Origin: Culex pipiens pallens
Lineage: Eukaryota > Arthropoda > Insecta > Diptera > Culicidae
Assembly (NCBI RefSeq): GCF_016801865.2
Contig: NC_068939.1
Coordinates: 128,264,967-128,328,966, forward strand
DNA length: 64,000 bases
Direction: 5' to 3'
Below, piece by piece: positions 55,291 through 64,000 of the stretch. The notes below the pieces were generated by a model. The model was not told the origin of the DNA. It saw only the letters and a list, made by a program, of their open reading frames with translations, and ran no database searches. The position numbers and the translations under genes are program-made. Every line of letters starts with the position of its first letter. Within the stretch, counting starts at the first letter, position 1.

Positions 55291-55340
55291 AACCAGATGA
55301 AAGTTCAAGACACTTGACCCCACACGCCCCCTCACCATTG

Positions 55341-56459
55341 CACAGTGGGAAAAAAGGGCCCAAAAAATTACCGAAACATGATTTCTCGCAAACCATCGAT
55401 TGCTATATATCAAAAGCTTCGTTTTTGCACCAGGAACTATATTCCGTTGAAAAATCGCACTGCACGGACCGGTGGCCGGAGTACTGGCCACCGGAAGATC
55501 CGGATTTTTGGAAATTTTATTTAAATTATTTAATTGTGAACTGATTCGCTTTCTTCAACTATGAATAGTCACGCAAAACATTCATATAATAATATAAAAT
55601 ACCTAGGATCCATCGGAATCAGTTCCACCGATCTCCGGTGGCCAGATCCGGAACCGCTTTAGGAAACAGCGCAATCTAGCCATGCGACGTATCAAACTTA
55701 TTTATTTTGGATGGGGAGTATCCTTAATATGTAGTTTTACCTCCTTGACCGGTTCCCAGGTTCTCCGGTGGCCACATCTGGATACCATAATTGGAAAACG
55801 CCTGAAACCACTCTTGTGACAGGTCAATCTTTAAGATTTTAAAAGAGAACTGTATCTGAATTGGTCATTTGCACCCTGAACCGGTTCACAGGTTCTCTGG
55901 TGGCCACAGCTGGAACCGGTTTTTGGCATACTTCAATTAAAGATGTCTCAACTTTTTTTTCTCTCTTTTAAAGCCTTAATGTTTGGCATGTCGCAAAAGT
56001 AATTTCTGAAAACCGGTTCCGGATGTGGCCACCTGAGAACCTGGGAACCGGTCAAGGAGATAAAACTACATCTTAAGAATACTCCCCATCCAAAATCAAT
56101 AAGTTTGATACGTCGCATGGCTAGATTGCGCTGTTTCCTAAAGCGGTTCTGGATCTGGCCACCGGAGATCGGTGGAACTAGTTCCGATGAGTCCTAGGTA
56201 TTTTATATTATTCTATGAATGTTTTGCGTGACTATTCATGGTTGAAGAAAGCGAGTCAGTTCACAATTAAATAATTTAAATAAAATTTGCAAAAATCCGG
56301 ATCTTCCGGTGGCCAGTACTCCGGCCACCGGTCCGTGCAGTGCGATTTTTCAACGGAATATTGTTCCTGGTGCAAAAACGAAGCTTTTGATATATAGCAA
56401 TCGATGGTTTGCGAGAAATCATGTTTCGGTAATTTTTTGGGCCCTTTTTTCCCACTGTG
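55341..56459. mobile_element. Palindromic element with CACAGTG ends, 1.12 kb
   Basis: The arms 55341-~55790 and ~55990-56459 are near reverse complements, including 'ggtggccggagtactggccaccgg', itself nearly self-complementary. The ends are CACAGTGGGAAAAAAGGGCC and its complement, flanked by CATTG at 55336-55340 and 56460-56464 (5 bp). CACAGTG plus a 5 bp target duplication is what Transib-type (RAG1-related) transposons show, but no transposase is present. Frames 55314-55544 and 56256-56462 are the same arm sequence mirrored. Confidence 0.85.
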
Positions 56460-56464
56460 CATTG

Positions 56465-58185
56465 GTAGCCACGTGGACCCGTTAAATTGAGCGTTTATTC
56501 ACTCCTGGGTGATGACGATGGCAGCTGTCTCTTCTACCGGCGGGCGGTTTGGTGGCGCGTATTCGCGCAAAAATGCTTATGACTCGGACGTGACGAAATT
56601 GTGTCTACTCATCTACGGGAGAAGACATTTCGGCAGTAGCCGTAAGTTATCCCAAGAATTGGGAGGCAATTCCGTGGCTGCTCGGCCAACAATGTGCGGA
56701 ATATTCAAATTGTGTGCCTCCTAGTTGTTAATCAACTGTGCATTTTAGTTTTTGAGTTTTTACCATTTTTATGCAAAAAAAAATCTATTTATTTCTTAAA
56801 AATAGTTTTTTTTAAAATAGCGTAGAAGATTCTCTACAATTTTGACAAATCCAAATGCCCATCTTGCGTTCTCTCATTGCAGCATTCTGAGAGAACAAAA
56901 TTTTCAGTGGTGAGAGCATGCGGACGAGAATAAAAGGAAGAGCGAGTTAAAGTGATTGCACTTTCTGAGAATGAGTGGACAAAGTAGAGAACTCGCAAGC
57001 TCTATTGACGGTGGCTATAATCTCTGATATTCTGGTGCAGAATCATGAAATGATATTTTCTTCTATCACTCAACCATACTCAAAGCTGCGATGCACCAAA
57101 CAAACCAAAAGTGGTAGCAGTTTTGTACTACTGTGCTAGTACCGACCTCCAACGCGGAGCAATTCGCCTGAAAAAAAACTGGTCTGGGTCAATAAAATGT
57201 ATTATTCCATATTTTAAGACCACGATCAACGCCGATCCAAACCTCCATCCTCAATCGGTCATTCTGTGGTAAAATTTGGTGGCAATATTTCATCAAGTCT
57301 GTGGCGCCACCGCCGACAGTGAGACAATTTATTCACACCTCCCAGCAGCTGCTGCAGCAACAGCAATTTCATTGATCTCTCACAGAGCAGTCAGTCAGTC
57401 AGTTTTAAGGTTATGTCATGAGTTCACGAGCCAAACCCAGCCCAACCCAGACTCGCGCTGATCGCCGTCAGGTAGTCGTCGTAAAGTTTAGCCGCGCGAT
57501 CACGTTCGGCATGTTTTCTTTAGGAGAATGACTCATTAAGGTACAGGCAAAAAAAAAGTTTCCGCTGTGAGAATCTTCTCGAGGAGGGACGTGCTTTGTG
57601 GTGAGATTTTGCGCAGAAAAAAAAACCTCACTTCCGAACATGTTTGCAGAAGACTGTTAAACTGACAACAATTCGTACGAATCCCCCCGCTCCCAAAACC
57701 CTCACAAAAAAATGATGTCACGCTTCATAACGACATTATCTTGTTTTATTTAGTTGCTTCTTGAAGAAAAAAAAATCATGTCGCACGCCTCTAAGCCAAA
57801 CTGACAAACGACGAACGACTCACTCACTCACCACCATTTTGAAGAGAGAAGTAGAGAAGACCCTTCGCCGAAGACATGACAACATGCTTCATCGCTGCTG
57901 GTTAGTTCATTAAAGATTCTTTTCTCCGCCCGTACTCGCAGTATACGGCGAGCGCAACGGAGAAGAACCAAGTGCACGTGTGTGGGTTCGTTCTAATGGT
58001 TGTGGGTAGAGCTCGAAGAATGTGGAACTCTTCTTTTACTGCGCATCGTTTGTCATCGCCGCGTCATAATTTTCGTACGCGACGAACAATATTTTTCAAG
58101 ATGTTTGAAAAGATTCACAGTCAAAGTTTTCCTCAGTTGAGCTAAATAAGTGTCTGCAATTTTTTTAACTGTTATTGCAATTTTT
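56465..58185. other. Mostly unique sequence
   Basis: CpG-containing, repeat-poor DNA. 'cagtcagtcagtcagtt' (57386-57402) and the 57830-58060 segment look promoter-like, but no exon or splice site could be fixed. Small frames (56509-56724 plus, 57276-57461 plus, 57536-57721 minus) lack features. Confidence 0.35.
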
Positions 58186-58620
58186 ACACATCTTCGTGAT
58201 CATGCTATTTTGTTGCACGTCCATTTTATAGCTAACTTGAGTTAAGGACGCCATTTTGTGCAGATTCTTTAAATATTCCCAAAACTCGATTCCGCTTCAT
58301 ATGAAATGTAGTTCTGATCGTGCTATCATGACATATGACACGCCCTACAATTGTGACAAGTTGTCAAAGAGAATTTTAGTCAATGGCCATTTTGCCACTC
58401 TTGCATTAACGACTATATTTTACATTTTTGATTATAACCTAGGACTCCAACCAAATTTTGGGAATATGTACAAATGGTCAAACATTAAAGCAACTTATGA
58501 CAAGATAGTACTACCACGTCGATATATCAATACAAAAAGGCAACACAAATATCTCATTATAAAGCATTGTCCAAACTTTTAAGATACGTTTGTTATATCA
58601 GGTACCAAACTGTTATGATG
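58186..58620. repeat. Dispersed repeat, 'gccaaattgagttgagaacgcc' family, copy 2
   Basis: Shares 'gttgcacgtccatttt', 'cttgagttaaggacgccattttgtgcag' and 'aaaactcgattcc' with 52890-53340. The 108-codon plus frame at 58256-58582 lies within it and is therefore suspect. Confidence 0.55.
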
Positions 58621-59383
58621 AGATTTTTTAATTACTTTTTATATATTCTTATCGGATAATTTGTAAACAATTACCTATAATAATCAATTATGGAATTTTT
58701 TTTAGCAACCTGCAACTTCGTACATGCATTTCCTGTGACTAATAAAAACAGGACAGTCCAAATCATTCATAACATTGACGGAACGGAATTCAAACTAATG
58801 TTATTTGCACTCAAAATTCATTGAAAAAATAACAGCTGAAATTGATTGATCGCATCAGAAGGCACAATGAACAATCAAGAATGTGAAGAAGAAAGATTTA
58901 TTCATTCAAGGTTTTTTTAAACTCATAACAAATATGTTGATGTTTAAAATGAGTTTTACTACGCCTGTCATAATGTTGAAAATATTACTATTATTATTAT
59001 TTTTTCAAATTCATAAGGCAAGTACAAACTTTATTTCAAAGTTTTTGTTTTTCTGATTGTCCCTCTTGATCAAGATATATTTTTTTCAAAATTCAAGCCA
59101 GATTTTCAAAAAAATTCTAGCGAAATGTATAACAAAATGCTAAATACATCTTAAATTTTCAAAATTTCAATGAATTAAAACAAAAATCCAAAATTTTACG
59201 TCTTTTTCCGATCTGTGATCCTATAATAATTATTTTTAAAAAAAATTGAAAAGCCTTTTTTTAATAAAATTTATAAATTAACGTTATAAAAAGTATTCTT
59301 AATAGTTTACAATAGATTTTACTAGTATTCTCAATTTATTTATTTTTACCATCAATTTTTGTGGTAATCTCGATTTTTTAGGT
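58621..59383. other. AT-rich intergenic DNA
   Basis: Nothing supportable seen. Confidence 0.35.
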
Positions 59384-59810
59384 GGCCAATGCAAATATTA
59401 ATTCAAGTTATAAAAGCCCCACCCGCTCTCCCCTCCAACTTACACCTTTAACATTTTTAAAAATATTGGGGGCAAAAAAATAGTTTTGTTTAAAATAGAA
59501 AATGTGCGGGAAAATTTTTGAACAAACTATTATAAACTTTCAGAATACCTTGTATAACGTTTACCTTTGCATTTATCATCAAATAAGGCACTTCATTGCT
59601 TTTTTTTTGTTATTTTGGTTTAAAAGACCACAGCTTGGATACAGACGTGCATCTTTAAACAGATTTTTCATGAATACATTGAAAGTTTTGCAATTTTTTT
59701 ATTTGCAGCATAACTGTCGCAATGTACATTTTGATGTTTTTGGTGTACAAAATTTTAAAATTTCTTTCGACATTTATCTATTTTACCCTCCTTTGTTCTA
59801 AAATAAAATT
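59384..59810 (+). mobile_element. Degenerate MITE, GGCCGTTGCAAAT family, copy 4
   Basis: 'ggccaatgcaaatattaattcaagttataaaagcccc' and 'ggggcaaaaaaatag' follow the layout of the family's left end. 'aatgtacattttgatg' may be the internal block. The right end is lost. The 99-codon frame (59502-59801) falls in this copy. Confidence 0.5.
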
Positions 59811-59912
59811 TATAATCTTTTCACCTTTGGTTGTTATTAAATTTTGAAAAAAAATAATTGTAGGATAAAAATAAAAATATTGTCATGCAACATTTCAAAT
59901 TTAGTTTTAGAT

Positions 59913-60081
59913 ACACAGTAAAAAAAATTGTAAATTTTAAAGGTATAAAAGGAAGGTTGAATATAACCTCTTCAATAATCTAACTTTACCCCAATTCAGA
60001 TTGAAAAGTGATTTTATTTTTTCTGACATGAAAGATGTACCCATTCCCAGATGTAATACTACCTTGATTTTTTTTACTGTA
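59913..60081. mobile_element. MITE, copy 2 of the 50697 family (inverted)
   Basis: Ends 'cacagtaaaaaaaatt' and 'gattttttttactgt' enclose 'ggaaggttgaatataacctc' and 'gatgtacccattcccagatgtaat', the reverse of blocks in 50697-50933. Confidence 0.75.
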
Positions 60082-62900
60082 TACAAATACAAACACAAAT
60101 AATGTATCAAATTTACAACTGAAAATGACTTTACATTTTTGATATTTTGCTTTTTGGGTGTTTTTGAAACCGCCTTGAGTCAGGGGTATTTAATGTTATT
60201 TGTTACCACCATGCAAAACATATTTTCGATAAGCCGGAAAAAAATCTACAATTTTTCATTTTTTAATTTGTTGATCATTCTGCTAGTTGCTGAGATACAG
60301 CCGCTTAAAGTTGAATTTTTTTGAAAAATGAGTTTATCTCGATCATTCTTTTGTTAAATTTTCAAACCGAGTGTTATATTCATTTTATTACTAACATTTG
60401 AAAATTTTACGATTGTTTTAAAAATTTAGAAATGAAAATGAAAGAGCACAACATGCAACAAATTTTTAACTTTTTAAATTGTTATTCGTCCTAAAAAAAC
60501 TAATTAAATGACGCTTAGAAAAACTAATTTTTCGCAAATTTTAATCTTTGTGAGGCCGCTCCCACTTACTTTTACACACAAGATCCTCTGTAATTACTCT
60601 TAGCATTAAGCATTACAAAAGCCGACTCGATCCTAACCACCGAAAAGGACCTAATAAAAATAATTTTATGAAAAAAAATAGGAGTTGATGGTCACAAAAA
60701 ATACAAAATAAAAAATCTCGAAATAAAAACATCTTAACTTAGATAACAACTCATTTTCAAATTCGCCTTTCCACAGAGAGGATAGCATAAAGGTTGGAGA
60801 AGGCTCAAGTATCGGATTTAATAAGAATATTGAAAACTACAATTCAAAAAACCACTTATGACTTCAAATCGTCAAACATCGAAATATATTCTATGCCAGC
60901 ATGTAATATGACTTTTCTACCAGTGCCATTCAAAAATTGAGGTCAGCTGTTTTAATGCGATTAGTTCTAGATTAAAGCGCATCAAAGTGCGATAAATATG
61001 GCATTTAATTGAACAAATTGCTAGACGACTGAGCGCTCTAGTGGCAAACATGTGCTTAAAAGAGATTAAAAATGGGAGGAATTGAAAATTGAGTAGTTTA
61101 AGCGATTCTTATCGACCAAATCTCTCCATGTAGAAGAAATTGATTCGAAGAACTTATTTTGAATTGTGAAACATATGAATATGAGGAATAAAAATAAACA
61201 AAAAAAAAATTGGTAAAAATATAAGCAATTCAAAAATTTTGTTTTCATTTACTTCCATTGTTTGACGAAGAAGACTTTGTTTCACCACTCCTTCCATTAT
61301 AACTTTGATATTTATAATCCTTAAATCCCTCATTAATTACCTCGCCATCAAAACAATAATCGCATGCAAAGTACACGACCTTGTTTCGGCAAACGAAGCA
61401 AATCACTCGCAACTAAACACAGCGCAACCACAAAAACTTATGCTAGTGACATTTATCTCCCTCAACAGGGGAAACAAAAAAAGCAACACAAATAACAATA
61501 AACAAACACAAATCATTTCGTTCTGCGACACAACCACGCAGACACACACACCCAACTCCTCAAATTTGGAAGACGACGACGACGACGTTGTGGTGCAAAA
61601 GTCGCTCCTTAATTCAACAATGACACAGGAAGAAAAAAACTGAGAAACAAGAGACAAACAAAACTTGGCAAAAGATAAATTGCAAAAGTAAATTAACAGA
61701 GGCTCCCCCGTCCGTCCGTCGTTGTCTTCGTGATCAACTAAACAAATACCAAAAGAAATAAAAAATAATAAAGTTAAGACGCTACACGCTCACATAAAGT
61801 CCAAGGAATTGGAATGCAGAGTTGGGTGAAAAATGATTTAGAGAGTATATTTCTTTAAGTTAAAAATTTTGAAATTTGATTTAAATTTTAAAATTTTATA
61901 ATATTTTGATATTTTTTTTCAAATTTGAGATAATTTTTCTTTCTTTTTTTCTATTTTGTTAATTTAATACTTTTATTTCATTGTTTAACCATTTTCATCA
62001 CTGTCATCAAGATTTTAAGCTTGTCATTCTATGTCTGTATACAAGTCTAGAGGACGTCCATTCCATCTGTGCTATCAGATTTGCACAAAATTTGCACTTT
62101 GCTGGACCACAAGGTTCGCCGACGGAATTTAATCGTTGCTTTTTGTTGCGTTTGCAGTGGCATTTTGTTATTATGTCTGCACCCACCCCGAACATTAACA
62201 GATAAGCAATTCAGAGTTGGGTTTATACTTCTGACCAAATTTGAATTCTGGTTTACATTCTGAGTTGGTTTTAGATGACTTCCAAACAAAACTATAAAAT
62301 TTCCATTTTTGTATAAATAAAAAATCTAAAACAAAGAGATTGAAACTGAAATAAAAGTTTCGACAGAAAAAAAAGCAAAACGAAACAAACCAATTTCAAC
62401 ACTGACCCCGAGAGAGTGCCGTGATCCATGTGAGTGTAATGAAAATCGGGCGCGATTCTGAACTTTGATTAACTTGTCCACCCCGGGGGGAGCCACTACG
62501 GCCACTGGAATTGGTTTGTGAACTGTAAATAAAGTGCGTATTGATTGACATACTTTTTTTTCTCTCTCTCGCGTTCAAACTCGTTGACCACTTCTGATGA
62601 ATCCATGGGAGGGCCAATATTGGGCCAGATGATGACAAAGTGAGAGCTTCGTGGAAGCAAGTTTAAATTGAGTTGTTCGGTTTGTGATTGGATAGCTGAG
62701 CCATTTCTCAGTAGAGTAAAGTCAATTTGAACTTATCTGATATTTGTTGTAACAGATTTGAAGAAGAAAAAAATCATTTTACAGTCTAAAAATCTGGTAT
62801 TCAGGTTGATTTTTAGTTGACATAGAAGGGATCAAGATCACCCGAAGTTCGCAAAAAAAAAAAAAACGTGTTATAACAACGCACTTTAGCATCACTGGAT
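60082..62900. other. Intergenic DNA, partly unique
   Basis: 60082-61250 is AT-rich. 61250-62660 is better balanced, with (ACAC)n-like and (GAC)n patches (61540-61590). Frames 61305-61643 (plus) and 61403-61657 (minus) overlap the GAC tract. Frames around 61981-62289 exist on both strands. None is convincing. Confidence 0.35.
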
Positions 62901-63053
62901 CTTCTATGCTAGGCTCCATACAAATTTGAAGCATGATTATTCAAAATGGACATGTGAATATGAAAAACTGTATCTTGAGGAGGGATTTTCTGATCGATTT
63001 AATGTCTTCGGTAAAGCTGTAGGTTATATGACGATTTTTCAGATAAAAATAGA
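62901..63053. repeat. Foldback-family fragment
   Basis: 'ctccatacaaatttgaagcatgattattcaaaatggacatgtgaat' and 'ttctgatcgatttaatgtcttcggtaaagctgtagg' repeat the module order seen at 431-640. Confidence 0.65.
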
Positions 63054-63128
63054 TACCGTCATCAGGGGTGACATTGGGTCTGGGGGTGAGATTGGGCCAT
63101 ACAAATTTCTTCACTTCTGATGACGGTA
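63054..63128. mobile_element. MITE, ACCGTCATCAGGGGTGACAT family, copy 2
   Basis: The left arm is nearly identical to 34229-34343, including 'tgggtctgggggtgagattggg'. The right arm is reduced to TGATGACGGT, so an internal deletion removed most of it. TA flanks both ends. Confidence 0.88.
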
Positions 63129-63574
63129 CACAGAAAAAATCCCGATTTTTTATTTAACTTTCATCATTAAAAGTAGATGCAAAGTCAGGTACCGGAGATA
63201 AAGCCTATTGAAAAAAAATCAGGTTAAAAAAATAAAATATTGGCGAACAAGATTTTCAAAATTATTTTCAAATTCAAAATCAAATTTGCAATCAAAAATT
63301 ACTTAATAACTGATTGGATAATTGCTCCGTATTCAAGTTAGATCCATTATAATGTGAAATCATTGAAGATTTTTTTTCGATAAATCTTGAAAATGTTCTT
63401 TTCAATTAAACTAACTTGATCTTTTAAGAATCAAGACTAACATTTTTAATGGGCTAAAAACATTTAAATTGAGCATGGGATAGACATGAAAAAAACAAAA
63501 AAATATGGGCTGTCAGGAACCACATAAATTATCAAATATTTGAGCAGTTTTATGACTGTAATTATACCTTAATC
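63129..63574. other. AT-rich DNA with foldback scraps
   Basis: 'caaatttgcaatcaaaaattac' and 'gataattgctccg' (63318-63330) resemble family ends. No gene. Confidence 0.4.
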
Positions 63575-63690
63575 CAGTGGTTCTCAAGCTGCTCTCGGCC
63601 AAGTACCCTATATCGTATTACTCAAGCTGCTGGTACCCCTTAGTTAGTTTTCATACATGAAATTTGTCGTCATATATTTTTTTTTACATT
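63575..63690 (+). mobile_element. Possible hAT-type terminal fragment
   Basis: CAGTGGTTCTCAAGCTG followed by 'ctctcggccaagtaccctatat' resembles the start of hAT-derived MITEs (CAGTGGTTCTCAA). No partner end or 8 bp duplication is visible within the window. Confidence 0.4.
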
Positions 63691-63737
63691 CGAAATGTCA
63701 GAATATTTATTGTTAGGACCATGCATAAACCACGTGA

Positions 63738-63893
63738 GGCGTCATCCATAAAGTATGTCACGCTCTAGGGGGGGAGGGGGGGTCTTAGCAAGTGTGACAT
63801 TGCGTGTTGTAAGTATAGGAAAAACGTGACAAAGGGGGGGAGGGGGGGTAAATTTTGGCTAATTTTAGCGTGACGTACTTTATGGATGAAGCC
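63738..63893. mobile_element. 156 bp MITE with GTCATCCATAAAGTA ends
   Basis: The inverted ends GGCGTCATCCATAAAGTATG and '...gtactttatggatgaagcc' are flanked by TGA on both sides (63735-63737 and 63894-63896). The interior has two G-runs ('ggggggggagggggggg' type) and 'gtgtgacattgcgtgttgtaag'. It has no coding potential. Confidence 0.88.
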
Positions 63894-63976
63894 TGAACAC
63901 TTTTTGAAATATCAGACTCGTTGACAATTTCTATACAAAACAATTCTTTTTTGTGTGAAACGTGGATAATCGCTAA

Positions 63977-63990
63977 CCCCCCCCCCCCCC
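63977..63990. repeat. C homopolymer run
   Basis: A run of cytosines ends the window, similar to C-runs at 1051, 1066, 43488 and 52561. Assembly length may be unreliable here. Confidence 0.7.
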
Positions 63991-64000
63991 TTCCCTAAGG

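Noticed and set aside
54638..55491. Long frames of Phe/Leu/Ser/Cys or Lys/Thr/Asp/Gln repeats
   Set aside because: Translation of the 8-bp ACAAAAAG satellite.
57386..57402. Promoter with repeated TCAGT initiator
   Set aside because: It is a short CAGT tandem; no exon, donor or downstream element could be linked to it.
58256..58582. 108-codon plus-strand protein
   Set aside because: It lies in a dispersed repeat also present at 52890-53340, where the frame is not kept.

Overview
The window looks like nuclear DNA of a culicine mosquito, most likely of the Culex pipiens complex. It is AT-rich and intron-poor in recognisable genes. It is dominated by short non-autonomous transposons, long palindromic (foldback) elements, tRNA-derived SINEs and several long 7-9 bp satellites. 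The best taxonomic pointer is a pair of complete retroelements that encode only a gag-like protein. That structure matches the element known from Culex pipiens as CM-gag; the match is from memory, with no database search. No conventional protein-coding host gene can be supported. The only good long reading frames are the two retroelement gag-like ORFs, at 1516-2961 (minus) and 13905-15332 (plus). One candidate non-coding first exon with a clean splice donor lies at 35780-35978 (minus).

Layout. 1-8.5 kb: gag-only element A with 15 bp target duplications, two MITEs related by their ends (874, 4888) and a small palindrome. 8.5-12.2 kb: two back-to-back foldback elements of 1.35 and 2.17 kb. 13.8-17.1 kb: gag-only element B, then a 1.05 kb 8-bp satellite. 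18.7-25 kb: nested MITEs, including TTAA-flanked elements and a 1.64 kb palindrome inserted in another repeat. 25-31 kb: mostly unique sequence with a near-perfect 272 bp palindrome and an inverted duplication. 32-34.2 kb: a 2.19 kb palindrome with almost identical ~965 bp arms. 35.3-36.8 kb: unique sequence with the candidate exon. 41.1-42.4 kb: a three-phase satellite. 44.2-48.6 kb: a decayed minisatellite split by later insertions, among them a 608 bp SINE with 23 bp target duplications. 48.6-49.5 kb: a truncated LINE, a tail-only retroposon insertion and a second SINE. 51.6-52.9 kb: a degenerate tandem repeat split by a MITE. 54.7-56.5 kb: an 8-bp satellite abutting a 1.12 kb palindrome with CACAGTG ends. 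56.5-64 kb: mostly unique or AT-rich DNA with several small MITEs.

The main result is mechanistic. Target duplications read directly from the sequence resolve many insertions. Four long palindromes with unrelated arms share an end motif close to GAGCAATTCTC and all show 4 bp target duplications (CCAT, ATAT, ATAT, TTTA), which suggests one transposition machinery mobilising many foldback elements. The encoding machinery (reverse transcriptase, transposase) is absent from the window, so every element here appears to depend on enzymes encoded elsewhere.
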